Source: Fidelibacterota bacterium (lineage in GTDB: Bacteria; Fidelibacterota; Marinisomatia; SCGC-AAA003-L08; D37C17). From it: DNA of 22,855 nt. Position 1 is the first letter of the stretch. Every line of letters starts with the position of its first letter. The DNA is taken from assembly GCA_002704685.1 (NCBI GenBank), contig PAHD01000008.1, positions 1 to 22,855 of the forward strand, written 5' to 3'. Below, in pieces: positions 7,866 to 16,605 of this stretch. Both the position numbers and the translations under genes were made by a program. The notes beneath the pieces were generated by a model. It did no database searches. It had not been told where the DNA came from and saw only the letters and a program-made list of their open reading frames with translations.

Positions 7866-8755
7866 TTTAATTTAATTTTATATAAAATTTTGGCTAAAAG
7901 TAAAAATGGTTGAATTATAATTACAAATAGCATTTTAAAGGATAAAAATTTAATTTTATTTTTATAATTAAATTTTTTGATAAAAAAATAACAGATAGTC
8001 TCAATAATTAAATTTTGGTAGCCAGCTAATTCTGATTCCCATTTATTAAAATTATTTTTTTTAATTGGCTGAAACGTCTCTTTTTTCCATTCTAATTCAT
8101 CTTTAGAAACTAATTCTTTAGATGAATCTTTAAAATTCAAAACTTTATACTCAAAATCAAGATCTAGAAATTTTATAATTTTTGATAATTCAATCTCAGG
8201 ATTTTTAATTAAATTTTCATAGAAGACTTCAAAATATTTTTTTTTATATATACTTTTTCCTTTTTTTATACCCAATGATATTTGAAGATAATAAATCATT
8301 GCATGAATATAAAATGAATATTTTTTTGACCATTTAGCTTTAGTCCTTGATAAAACGACATCTCTAGGATCTCTAATAATATGAATAATTTTAGCATTAG
8401 GGAAAAAATAATACAAACTATCAATTTTTTCAATTAATTTAGGATCTTTATCTCCTAAATAAATTATATTTTCATTTATTAAATTTTTATTTAAAATATT
8501 TTGATAAACGTCAAACATAGTATGATTTATCCGAACAATATTTTTTACATCAATATTTAATCTTTTAAATCTATTATCATTTATCAATTGATTAGTAATT
8601 ATTTTATAATTTGATTTTGTAATCTTTAAATTTTTATTTAATACATAATTTCTTAAAAATTTAGATTCTGGTAAAAAACGGATTTTTGAATGTGAGTTAA
8701 GAATACTTTGAAGCAAACTCGTACCAGATCTTCCTACACCTAAAATAAAAATCAT
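7859..8755 (-). CDS. PAPS-dependent carbohydrate sulfotransferase
   Basis: The 298-residue protein starts with the 5'-phosphosulfate-binding loop GVGRSGTSLLQ (residues 6-16), followed by a SHSKIRFLPES stretch. HIIRDPRDVVLSR (125-137) is the 3'-phosphate-binding motif. This combination defines the Sulfotransf_3 type, which moves sulfate from PAPS to hydroxyl or amino groups of sugars or other acceptors. The C-terminal 30 residues form a hydrophobic segment (FVIIIQPFLLLAKILY) ending in Lys/Cys, so the enzyme may be anchored to the inner-membrane cytoplasmic face, where lipid-linked repeat units are built. An AGGG motif seven bases before the ATG is one of the few good ribosome-binding sites in the operon. 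It overlaps the upstream glycosyltransferase by ATGA. Within this locus the likely acceptor is the polymer or its repeat unit. Confidence 0.87.
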   Translation of the reverse strand: MIFILGVGRSGTSLLQSILNSHSKIRFLPESKFLRNYVLNKNLKITKSNYKIITNQLINDNRFKRLNIDVKNIVRINHTMFDVYQNILNKNLINENIIYLGDKDPKLIEKIDSLYYFFPNAKIIHIIRDPRDVVLSRTKAKWSKKYSFYIHAMIYYLQISLGIKKGKSIYKKKYFEVFYENLIKNPEIELSKIIKFLDLDFEYKVLNFKDSSKELVSKDELEWKKETFQPIKKNNFNKWESELAGYQNLIIETICYFFIKKFNYKNKIKFLSFKMLFVIIIQPFLLLAKILYKIKLKC

Positions 8756-9711
8756 AGAATATCCCTAATAAATTTTTCGATGATTTTGTCTTGATCGTAT
8801 TTAATTAAATCTTTTTTTATATTTACACTTAATTTATTTAAAGCTTTATCATTAATTTCTAGCATTATTTTTTTAAAGCTTTCATAATTTGTTCCAAAAA
8901 AAATGGCTGAATTCTGTATCATTTCCATTAAACTAGGTAAACTACTTAACACTAAAGGAGTATTTTGACACATGCTTTCTAATATAACACTTGGGTACCC
9001 TTCTTTCGAAGAAGGTAAAAGTGTAAAATCATAATTTCTGTATATTTTTAAAATTTCTTCTCTAGACAATATACCTTTATAGGATTTTTTCCATATTGTT
9101 TTATATTTTTTATCTACCTTATAATCTTTATTATAACCATAAAAATCACAAGAAAAACTCGGATTTTCTAGTAAAAATTTCAGAATTAACTCTATACCTT
9201 TATTTTGTAGAATATTTCCTACATAAACAAACTTTTTTGAATATTTTTTTTTAAAATTTTTATAACTTTTAATCTTAATAAAATTAGGTAGGTGGTAAAC
9301 ATCTTTGTTAATTTTTTTAAAAAAATTGTAATTATCTAAAGTTTCAAAAGTTAAAATAATTTTTGCTTTCATTAAAAATTGAAAAATAAATCTATAAAAA
9401 AGTTTATCTTTATACAACGACTTTTGATTAGAACCAAAAAATCGAATGATAATATTTTTTTTTATTAAAGTTTGAAATATAATAATAATAAAAAAAAATT
9501 TTAACGATTTAGTACTTAAATTCCAAATAACAATATTTCTATTAATCAATGAATCTTTAATAATTCCTAAAATATTAGAATTACCAAAAGTATAGCTTAA
9601 TACATTTAAAGGAATTTTTTTTTCTAGTAATGCATCTCTAAATTTAATACCAGCTGTAACTGCACCTCCTGTCCTAAAACGAGACCTATCCTTATAAATA
9701 AATGAAATCAT
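8752..9711 (-). CDS. GT4 glycosyltransferase
   Basis: The protein is 319 residues, somewhat short for a GT-B enzyme. The N-terminal domain includes RFRTGGAVTAG (near residues 11-21), the glycine-rich acceptor-side loop of GT4. The C-terminal donor domain has KFVYVGNILQNKGIELIL (about 159-176), the strand-turn with a KG pair that binds the nucleotide-sugar phosphates, and EGYPSVILE (237-245), a proper E-x7-E motif. It probably adds one sugar of the repeat unit on the cytoplasmic face of the inner membrane; donor and linkage cannot be predicted. The start codon overlaps the previous gene's stop (ATGA), as does its own stop with the sulfotransferase start. The gene is very A+T-rich, with many Phe/Ile/Lys codons, including nine A in a row at 9490-9498. 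Confidence 0.82.
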   Translation of the reverse strand: MISFIYKDRSRFRTGGAVTAGIKFRDALLEKKIPLNVLSYTFGNSNILGIIKDSLINRNIVIWNLSTKSLKFFFIIIIFQTLIKKNIIIRFFGSNQKSLYKDKLFYRFIFQFLMKAKIILTFETLDNYNFFKKINKDVYHLPNFIKIKSYKNFKKKYSKKFVYVGNILQNKGIELILKFLLENPSFSCDFYGYNKDYKVDKKYKTIWKKSYKGILSREEILKIYRNYDFTLLPSSKEGYPSVILESMCQNTPLVLSSLPSLMEMIQNSAIFFGTNYESFKKIMLEINDKALNKLSVNIKKDLIKYDQDKIIEKFIRDIL

Positions 9712-10850
9712 AATTTATTTTTATAAACCTTATTGTAATAATCTAAATAGTTTTTTGCCGTTGATGAAATACTAAATAAATCATGATATTTTTTTAAATT
9801 ATTTTCTAAAATTTTCTGTTTTGTATCATCTGTAGCTTCAATTGCCATTTGAATAGAATCTACAAAGTCTTCAATTAATAGACTCTTTGATAAAAAACCA
9901 TCATTATTTATCATTTCAGGTATAGCCCCAACAGGCGTTGATATTGGTATACAAGAACATGCAAATGCTTCAATTAAACTTATAGGCATACCTTCATAAA
10001 CTGAGGAAAGTATAAAATAATCAGATATCAACAAATAGTCAGTAGGATTATTAACCTCACCTAAAAATAACAATCTGTCATTTCTACTTTCATATATTTT
10101 TTTCATAATTAATTCTGATACATTACCACGCTTTCCTCCAATTATTATAACAACAATATTTAAACCTTTTTTTTGTAACATTAAAATTGCATCATTGAGT
10201 AATAAATGATTCTTTTGATTTTCAATTCTACCAATATTTACAAGTATTTTAACATCATTTCCATATTTATCTTGAATTTTTTTAAAGTAATTGTCTACTT
10301 GAAAATAATCACTAGATTTTTCAGGTTTTGATCTGCCGTTATAAATTAATTTTGATTTAATAAATTTTGAATTATAAAAATTAATAAAACTTAAATTGCT
10401 TTGTTCTGATATTGTAACAGGATAAATATTTAATATAGTAAAACAAATTTTTCTAAATAAACCTTCAATTTTACTATTAACCTCTTTTTGAGCATGATTA
10501 TGTACTGTATGAACTACTTTTATTTTTTTAAAAAAAATTGAAAAAACTAAATAATTGATTGATCTTAAATGCGTATGAATTAAATCTGGTTTTAAGATTG
10601 AAATTTCCTTTCTGATTCTTAAAATCAATCGGAAATCAAACCCTCTTTTCTTTGATAGAGTTATAATATTAATTTTATTTTTTATAGTTCTCAACAAGAA
10701 ATTATCATCATCTAAATCATAAAAAATTATTAAGGAAACTTGTACTTTTTCACTTAAAAGTTGATTTGATAAATCACAAACAAATTTTTCTGCACCACCC
10801 AAATTTAAATTTGGGATTAAATGGAGTATATGTAATGATTTTTTTTTCAT
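9708..10850 (-). CDS. GT4 glycosyltransferase
   Basis: This is a 380-residue GT-B glycosyltransferase. It opens with ILHLIPNLNLGGAEKFVCDL (about residues 8-27), the classic GGAE acceptor-side motif of GT4 enzymes. PDLIHTHLR follows, then LVNIGRIENQKNHLLL (about 203-218) and EGMPISLIE (286-294), the E-x7-E donor site. GAIPEMI closes the donor pocket. It should act in the cytoplasm at the membrane, adding one residue to the undecaprenyl-linked repeat. The stop codon of the upstream polymerase gene is directly followed by this ATG (TAAATG), and the gene ends in an ATGA overlap with the next transferase. Nine A residues follow the start codon immediately (ATG then three AAA codons). The sugar specificity is unknown. 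Confidence 0.88.
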   Translation of the reverse strand: MKKKSLHILHLIPNLNLGGAEKFVCDLSNQLLSEKVQVSLIIFYDLDDDNFLLRTIKNKINIITLSKKRGFDFRLILRIRKEISILKPDLIHTHLRSINYLVFSIFFKKIKVVHTVHNHAQKEVNSKIEGLFRKICFTILNIYPVTISEQSNLSFINFYNSKFIKSKLIYNGRSKPEKSSDYFQVDNYFKKIQDKYGNDVKILVNIGRIENQKNHLLLNDAILMLQKKGLNIVVIIIGGKRGNVSELIMKKIYESRNDRLLFLGEVNNPTDYLLISDYFILSSVYEGMPISLIEAFACSCIPISTPVGAIPEMINNDGFLSKSLLIEDFVDSIQMAIEATDDTKQKILENNLKKYHDLFSISSTAKNYLDYYNKVYKNKL

Positions 10851-11930
10851 TTATAAAATTAATGCAATTATTAACCAAAAATATTTTTCATAAGTCATAC
10901 TTAATGATAAGCTCATAAATAACATTACAAAAAATATATCATACTTTGGATTAAACAAGTTTTTCATAACAATATGGAAAATTGGGAAAATCATTAAAAT
11001 AATTCCTATCATTCCAGTATCAGCTAACACTTCAATATACATACTGTGAGCAGCTACAGCTGTGTCAAATTTTGTCGAAACAAGCAATGAATTTCTTTGA
11101 TCAAAAAAGTTTGGTCCACCTCCCAAGAAAAAAGTAAATAAATCTTCTCTGAATAAAGATATACCATTTATCCATGCATTCTGTCTTGATATGAAATTAT
11201 TAGAATTATTTAATGCTCTAGAAATGTACATATTAAATAAGTCAATTCTGATAATTAAGAAATAAAATCCAATTAACGCTAATGTTGATAAGCTTAGAGA
11301 TTTTAAACTTATTTTTGATCTAAAATGTGAAATAATTTTATAACAAATAATAAAAAAATAGCATAGTCCACCAGTAATTGAACCAGATAGAATAATTGAA
11401 AAAGAAAAAATAAATAATAAAACTAATTTTAATATTTTATTTTTGATATAATTCCAAGCTAAAATACTACCAAGAATTAAATGACTAGCAAATTCATTAG
11501 GATCACCTGTTCCGCCAGTTTTTCGAAACGTCCATTCAGAAATAGTATCAGGTCTTATTATAGCATAAATAGAACTAAAAATCACTGAAAATATAACAAA
11601 TTTTCTAATTTTAGCATGATTATTATTAATAAAAGCTAAAAAGATTGAAGTTATAATTATCATATTGAAAAGATTTTCATATGGGTAGTTTTCTACTGAA
11701 ACCACATAAATGAAGGATGTAGTAATCAATAGAGTCAAAAATGAAAAAATACTAATTTTAATAAAATTATTTAAACTTTTGATACCATTTAAAATATCAT
11801 TTAAAAAAAATATAATAAAAAGAAAATATATACATCGCATTAAAGTAAGACCAATTTGTGATGCTACAAAAGTATCATTAAAAATAATGAAAATTAGGGA
11901 AAATAATATTAATGACTTTACTTTTTCCAT
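10851..11930 (-). CDS. Wzy-type polysaccharide polymerase / O-antigen ligase family protein
   Basis: The 359 residues are mostly hydrophobic, with about ten predicted membrane helices spread along the length. A large periplasmic loop (around residues 235-300) contains the diagnostic GGGPNFFDQRN and AHSMYIEVLADTGMIG stretches of the WzyC/RfaL (O-antigen ligase) family. Upstream, RKTGGTGDPNEFA is the other conserved loop. Members either polymerise repeat units on the periplasmic side (Wzy) or ligate them to lipid A or protein. It is the only such gene in the window and is adjacent to a flippase and the Wzc co-polymerase, so polymerase is the likelier role. The ATG overlaps the end of the flippase gene by 13 bases. 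The C-terminus (IIALIL) ends within a membrane helix, without the cytoplasmic tail often seen. Confidence 0.83.
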   Translation of the reverse strand: MEKVKSLILFSLIFIIFNDTFVASQIGLTLMRCIYFLFIIFFLNDILNGIKSLNNFIKISIFSFLTLLITTSFIYVVSVENYPYENLFNMIIITSIFLAFINNNHAKIRKFVIFSVIFSSIYAIIRPDTISEWTFRKTGGTGDPNEFASHLILGSILAWNYIKNKILKLVLLFIFSFSIILSGSITGGLCYFFIICYKIISHFRSKISLKSLSLSTLALIGFYFLIIRIDLFNMYISRALNNSNNFISRQNAWINGISLFREDLFTFFLGGGPNFFDQRNSLLVSTKFDTAVAAHSMYIEVLADTGMIGIILMIFPIFHIVMKNLFNPKYDIFFVMLFMSLSLSMTYEKYFWLIIALIL

Positions 11931-13072
11931 TTAAATAAAAACTTATTTGATATGATAGCTAAAATAATTTCACTTAAAAATAATATAATTAAGTAAACAT
12001 ATATAAAATATATTCCTGTAAAATAAAAAGTGATTAAAAATATAAATAACAATCTAAGTATATTTATAAATATTTCAATATCAATTCTATTTAAAGTTCT
12101 TAATGCAACATTAAATAAACCAAAAAATGGTAATAAACCAAAAATAAAAAAGAATAAAAAAATTAATGCTATTATCGAAAAATCAATAGCCAAAACTTCA
12201 AAACTATTCCAATCAAAAATATTATAGATAATTAAAGATAAAACTACTGATACTATAAAGTTTAAAAGTAAAAATATTTTTAAACTACTAACAACTTTAA
12301 AAAATAATTTTTTTGATTCTTCAATACTACTCGAAACTTTACCAATAAGAACGTTTCGTATTGATTGATTTATAACTGAATAAATACCAATAAAAGAAAA
12401 TAAAAAACCTACTAACTTGATTTCATCAAAACATTCTTGATTATTTAATACAAAAATACTTATTCGACTTGACAAACTATATAAAAATCTTGATAATAAT
12501 GTAGTAATTGCAAAAAATAAAACTTCCTTCTTAATTATTATTTCAAAACTATTTTGATTTAAACTAGAAACAAATAATCCTGATAAAGATATTAATAACC
12601 CCGGAATTAAAAAGAGTAAAATTATATAACTTTCAATTGTAAAATTATATTTTAATATTAAATATGAACCTATAATTCGTATCAAAACAATAAAAAAAGT
12701 AATTTTAATAATTTTATGTTCAATATTATTTTTAATTAAATAGTTTCTAATAGTAATCATTGATGATAAACCTAAACTTCCTAGAACAACCTTGTAATCT
12801 ATAAAAAAATTAGCGAATAAAGAGTTTAACAGTATTAATAATAATGATATAAGTAATGCAGAATTTCCATATTTTAAAATTGAGTCACTTAGACCTAGAG
12901 TAATTACTTGGTTTAATAAAAATATTGTAGTTGTACAAACTATAAGTTCTGCATAAACATTATTTTGTAGAAAATAAATTGGCATAAGATTAACAAAAAA
13001 AGATCCTATGCTCCAGATACTTGTAATTGAAAGATTACTTACATAAGGATTAATTTTATTTGAATTTATCAA
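11918..13072 (-). CDS. Divergent Wzx-like flippase (polytopic membrane protein)
   Basis: This is a 384-residue polytopic protein with roughly 12 hydrophobic helices. The N-terminal pattern, with paired helices around IWSIGSFFVNLMPIYFL and a central loop ending at about residue 200, resembles the polysaccharide transporter (PST/MOP) fold that flips undecaprenyl-linked oligosaccharides across the inner membrane. Sequence conservation to ordinary Wzx is weak and there is no strong signature, so the assignment rests on topology and on lying between the wzc-like and wzy-like genes. The most upstream plausible start is TTG at 13072, 21 bases after the wzc stop; no ATG occurs before residue 29. A second, clearer flippase is encoded at 19880-21166. 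It could be a membrane protein of another role in the same export machine. Confidence 0.68.
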   Translation of the reverse strand: MINSNKINPYVSNLSITSIWSIGSFFVNLMPIYFLQNNVYAELIVCTTTIFLLNQVITLGLSDSILKYGNSALLISLLLILLNSLFANFFIDYKVVLGSLGLSSMITIRNYLIKNNIEHKIIKITFFIVLIRIIGSYLILKYNFTIESYIILLFLIPGLLISLSGLFVSSLNQNSFEIIIKKEVLFFAITTLLSRFLYSLSSRISIFVLNNQECFDEIKLVGFLFSFIGIYSVINQSIRNVLIGKVSSSIEESKKLFFKVVSSLKIFLLLNFIVSVVLSLIIYNIFDWNSFEVLAIDFSIIALIFLFFFIFGLLPFFGLFNVALRTLNRIDIEIFINILRLLFIFLITFYFTGIYFIYVYLIILFLSEIILAIISNKFLFKWKK

Positions 13073-13093
13073 TATTAAAAAAATTAATTTGAT

Positions 13094-15355
13094 TTAATCA
13101 GAATTTTCAGCGTAATAGTATTGATAATAGTTGTAATAGTACCCAGCACCATAAGCATGTGATTCTTCAAGGGCATTTAAAACAACTCCTGTTTCTTTGA
13201 AACCTGATTGATAAAGATTTGTCATCACTCTATCTAGTGCCAATCTTTCTGTAACCCCTGCTCTAACAACCAAGATAAACTGAGATGAATGTTTCATAAG
13301 AACAAAAGCATCTGTAACAGCAATTAAGGGAGGAGTATCGAACAAAATAACTTCATATTTTGACTTTAGTTTTTCCAATAATTTTTTTAACTTTGGTGAA
13401 TCTAATAATTCTGAGGGATTTGGAGGAATTACACCTGATGTAATCACATCTAAATTTTTAGTTTCTGTACTATTCACTAATTTTAATTCATCAGATTCAT
13501 TTCCTGATAAATAAGATGTTAAACCTGGACTTTTATCAAATTTAAAAATATTATGAACTACTGGCTTTCTTAAATCTGAATCTATTAATAATGTTTTTTT
13601 ACCTAAATTTGCATATGTTATCGCAAGATTTGCAATTGTGGTTGTCTTACCTTCTCCTGGTCCTGCGCTACTTACTAAAATAACCCTACAATTTTCATCA
13701 ACATTAGTATACATCAAGCTAGTTCTTAAACCTCTATAAGCTTCAGAAATTGGAGATTTAGGGTCTTCATGTGTAATTAATCTTCTTTCTATTTTGTCTA
13801 GATTTTTATTTTGAGAAATATATTGTTTTGTTCTTTTTTTGCTTGACTTTTTACCAATTGATGGAATTACAGCTAATAATGAAAAACCTCTTCTTTCAAT
13901 TTGTTCTACAGACTTAATAGTATTATCAAAAAATTCCTTTATACCTATAATAAATATTCCTAGTGCTAAGCCTAAAACTAAACTCAAAAGAATATATAAT
14001 TTTTTATTTGGTTTTATTGGTATATAATTTGGAATAGCACTATCTACAACTCTAATTTTACCAATTTTTGAAGCTTCATTTATTCTGGCTTCTTCTAACT
14101 TTTGTCTCATAAAACTATATGTTTCAGATTGAATATTCCTAATTCTCTCTAACCTAGTATATTCTAAAACTTTTTGGGGTAGATTTGATAATTGCTTTTC
14201 ATATTCATCAATCAAGTTTTTATATTCATTTTTTTTGGATTGAAGATTTGGAATAATTGATTCAACTTTAATTAAACTATCCATTATTTCTTGCCTATAC
14301 AGTAAAGGATCAGAAACTGATATTCCATTATTTATAAAATCATTTGTTTCTTCTTTAAGCTTTTTTTTCAATCTACCTATTTTCTCTTTTATAAACGAAA
14401 CAGCTTCATGATTTTCGCCTCTTTGATTAACAGTTTTAATAAGCTCAGCCTCTTTTGTAGCAATTTCATTTCTTAATGCATCAAGTCTAGCATTAATAGC
14501 ATTAGACAATGATTGAGCAAGATTTTTTTCATCTTTCGATAATTGGTTATACATAAATTCTTTTCTACTTTTAAGAATATTAATTTCAGCTTCAAAATTA
14601 TAATATTTTGATTCTAATTCACTTAATTCTCCTAGTAATAAAGAATAATTATCTGATATGGAAAATACTTTTTCATTTTCCTGAAAATTCTTTAGCTTCT
14701 CTTCAATATTATTTAAATCTACTTCTTTAATTGCTAACTGTTCATTCAAAAATTGTTTCAAATGTTGCATTTCACCTGTAACCCAATTTAAATCACGCTG
14801 TTTATATACTTCTATAATTTTATTAACTAAAAGCGATGCTTCTTCAGGATTTTTACTTTGAATAGATAAATTTAAAACATCAGTATCAATAGTATTTTCT
14901 ATTTTCATAGATTTTCTTAAATAATTTGAAAATTCTAATAATAATGAATCAGTTAGAACCATATCATCTATATAATACTGTTTATTAAAAAAAGATTTTA
15001 TTAAACCTTTTTTATCCTCACGATTTTGTAAAATATATAATTTTTGACCAGAATTATATATTTGTTTAATAACTTCTTCAGAATTTGTTCTTGATCTTAA
15101 AATTTCTGTTTCATTATAAATAAAATTTTTTGTTTTTGAAAGTCCAACATCAAAAATATTAGAAACATCATTTTGAGGATCTTCAATAAGGATAGAACCT
15201 TGAGACTCATATATTGGATCAATAGTTAAAATATAAAAAAAAGAAAACACTAAACACGAAACGATTGATGATAATAATATTTTATAATGCTTTAAAATTA
15301 AAAAATAAATTTCATCAATATTTAAATCCTCTTTTTTATTTTCTTGATTAGTCAT
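13094..15355 (-). CDS. wzc: Wzc-type polysaccharide co-polymerase with BY-kinase domain
   Basis: I place the start at the ATG at 15355 (753 residues), four bases beyond the stop of the SLBB gene; a TTG at 15379 would add eight residues and overlap it. A Wzz-type domain has membrane helices at about 25-45 and 453-475. The long periplasmic segment between them is rich in coiled coil (about 190-400). The cytoplasmic domain is a bacterial tyrosine kinase: Walker A GPGEGKTTT (about 555-565), Walker A' TLLIDSDLRKP (near 590) and Walker B ILFDTPP (near 670). Nine tyrosines lie in the last 20 residues. Autophosphorylation of such tails controls octamer assembly and chain length. The gene follows the SLBB protein and its likely phosphatase, the usual regulatory set for Wzx/Wzy export. 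Confidence 0.94.
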   Translation of the reverse strand: MTNQENKKEDLNIDEIYFLILKHYKILLSSIVSCLVFSFFYILTIDPIYESQGSILIEDPQNDVSNIFDVGLSKTKNFIYNETEILRSRTNSEEVIKQIYNSGQKLYILQNREDKKGLIKSFFNKQYYIDDMVLTDSLLLEFSNYLRKSMKIENTIDTDVLNLSIQSKNPEEASLLVNKIIEVYKQRDLNWVTGEMQHLKQFLNEQLAIKEVDLNNIEEKLKNFQENEKVFSISDNYSLLLGELSELESKYYNFEAEINILKSRKEFMYNQLSKDEKNLAQSLSNAINARLDALRNEIATKEAELIKTVNQRGENHEAVSFIKEKIGRLKKKLKEETNDFINNGISVSDPLLYRQEIMDSLIKVESIIPNLQSKKNEYKNLIDEYEKQLSNLPQKVLEYTRLERIRNIQSETYSFMRQKLEEARINEASKIGKIRVVDSAIPNYIPIKPNKKLYILLSLVLGLALGIFIIGIKEFFDNTIKSVEQIERRGFSLLAVIPSIGKKSSKKRTKQYISQNKNLDKIERRLITHEDPKSPISEAYRGLRTSLMYTNVDENCRVILVSSAGPGEGKTTTIANLAITYANLGKKTLLIDSDLRKPVVHNIFKFDKSPGLTSYLSGNESDELKLVNSTETKNLDVITSGVIPPNPSELLDSPKLKKLLEKLKSKYEVILFDTPPLIAVTDAFVLMKHSSQFILVVRAGVTERLALDRVMTNLYQSGFKETGVVLNALEESHAYGAGYYYNYYQYYYAENSD

Positions 15356-15359
15356 ATAA

Positions 15360-15818
15360 TTAATCTTGAGTTCTTTCAATAGTAATAATAATATTAAGAA
15401 GCTGCAGTAAACTACTAACTAAATTAGTGCCATTAAACATTTTTGAGCCAATTTTTTCTTCAATATAAATAGTTGTTCTTGGAGTTATTAAGATATTATT
15501 TTTATATGATCCTTTGATATATTCATTGAAATTAATTTCAAAATTCTGTCCATTATAAATTTTTATTTTCTTCAAGTTTGCACCCCTTGCAGGACCACCG
15601 GCTAATGCAAGTAAAGTAACAATATCAATTCCATCATAAACAAGAAAAGAACCAGGATTATTAACATGTCCTATAACATTTACATACATTTTTACTATAC
15701 CATCTTTATCTGTAATATAATCTTGATTAGGAATTACTGATTCTGAGGAAATTAAAATTTCTAAAAATAAATAATTAATAAAAACTAATGTTAATACTAT
15801 TTTAAATACTTTTTTCAT
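15360..15818 (-). CDS. Short SLBB-domain exported protein (Wza-related)
   Basis: The protein is 152 residues. A signal peptide-like segment (residues 1-25: basic MKK, then a hydrophobic run) is followed by one SLBB beta-grasp domain (about 43-120), recognisable from MYVNVIGHVNNPGSF and LLALAGGPARGANLKKI. This matches the domain that follows the polysaccharide-export domain in Wza. The poly-export domain itself (about 100 residues) and the C-terminal outer-membrane helix are missing. The C-terminus has a hydrophobic stretch, LVSSLLQLLNIIITI (about 133-147), which could insert in a membrane. Position directly before wzc suggests a periplasmic adaptor for export. A full-length Wza may be encoded elsewhere. 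The length and clean reading frame argue against a truncated pseudogene, though this is not proven. Confidence 0.8.
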   Translation of the reverse strand: MKKVFKIVLTLVFINYLFLEILISSESVIPNQDYITDKDGIVKMYVNVIGHVNNPGSFLVYDGIDIVTLLALAGGPARGANLKKIKIYNGQNFEINFNEYIKGSYKNNILITPRTTIYIEEKIGSKMFNGTNLVSSLLQLLNIIITIERTQD

Positions 15819-15820
15819 AT

Positions 15821-16600
15821 TTAATATCGAAATTTACTCTTAATAATATCATATAAACTATTATTATGTTTATTTTTCACAAGTAAAGGAAAATCACCTT
15901 TTAAAATTAATGAAGCATTATTCTTCAATTCTAAAACTATATCAGAATTATATTTTTTATCTATCATATTATATGCTTCTGGCAAACAAAAGTTTCTTTT
16001 TCTATTATTATGAGCATCAGAACCTAGTAAATGGAATCCATATTTATCTACAATGCGCCAACTAATATCTTGAACTTTCTTACCAAAATGGCCAATCAAA
16101 CTTCCAGCATCTAACTGGATAATAAAATCTTTTGAAACCCAATCATTTATAATACTTAAATCATTTTGAACAAATCTATATCTTTCGGGATGAGCAATAA
16201 TAGGTGTAAAATTCATATTTTGAATCTTATAAAATTCCTCTTCATAGTTTCTTGGAAAAATTGATGAAGAAAATTCTACTAATATAAATTTATTAGATAG
16301 AGTTGTTAATTTATTATTTACTAATTTAGTTAAATTTGGTAAATAAAATACCTCAGCAGTTAAATGAATTTTAATTTTAATATTATGTTTAAATAATTGC
16401 CTTTCTAGTTTTTCTACTTCATTTCTTAAAAATTTATAATCAACATTTTTACTATCCATCTTTGGATGTTGAAAATGAACAGTTTGGACTACTTCTGTAA
16501 TTCCTTTGATTGATGCATACTTTAACATTGAAATAGATTCCTCAATTGTCTTTGGTCCATCATCAACATTTGGAAGAATATGATTATGAAAATCAATCAT
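15821..16600 (-). CDS. PHP-type tyrosine-protein phosphatase (CpsB/YwqE family)
   Basis: The 259 residues begin with DFHNHILPNVDDG (3-15), in which His5 and His7 are metal ligands. His42 and His45 (TVHFQH), Glu83 (AEVFY), AHPERY (136-141, His137 and Arg140) and GSDAH (193-197) complete the PHP metal site. CpsB-type enzymes are manganese-dependent phosphatases that remove phosphate from the tyrosine tail of the cognate BY-kinase, so this should reset the Wzc-type kinase encoded two genes downstream. The PHP type is best known from Gram-positive capsule loci; many proteobacterial loci use the unrelated low-molecular-weight phosphatase Wzb instead. The gene starts five bases after the aminotransferase stop and ends two bases before the SLBB start. 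Confidence 0.9.
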   Translation of the reverse strand: MIDFHNHILPNVDDGPKTIEESISMLKYASIKGITEVVQTVHFQHPKMDSKNVDYKFLRNEVEKLERQLFKHNIKIKIHLTAEVFYLPNLTKLVNNKLTTLSNKFILVEFSSSIFPRNYEEEFYKIQNMNFTPIIAHPERYRFVQNDLSIINDWVSKDFIIQLDAGSLIGHFGKKVQDISWRIVDKYGFHLLGSDAHNNRKRNFCLPEAYNMIDKKYNSDIVLELKNNASLILKGDFPLLVKNKHNNSLYDIIKSKFRY

Positions 16601-16605
16601 TTATT

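Noticed and set aside
10839..10847. Nine-base homopolymer right after the start codon of the GT4 at 9708-10850, as a phase-variation switch
   Set aside because: A/T tracts of eight or nine bases occur in many genes of this very AT-rich window (for example 4284-4292, 9490-9498, 17092-17100, 20842-20850). I saw none longer than nine and none that breaks a frame, so nothing sets this one apart without population data.
11710..11934. Open plus-strand frame of 74 codons within the Wzy-type gene
   Set aside because: Lies wholly antisense to a gene with clear family motifs, is Lys/Ile-rich as expected for the complement of a membrane protein, and has no ribosome-binding site or recognisable domain.
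12030..12227. Plus-strand frame of 65 codons antisense to the divergent flippase
   Set aside because: Low-complexity Lys/Asn/Ile composition and no start signal; a shadow of the membrane protein on the other strand.
15355..15379. TTG start for the wzc-type gene at 15379
   Set aside because: It would overlap the SLBB gene by 20 bases and add eight residues before an ATG (15355) whose downstream MTNQ... start better fits the usual distance to the first membrane helix. Kept only as an alternative.
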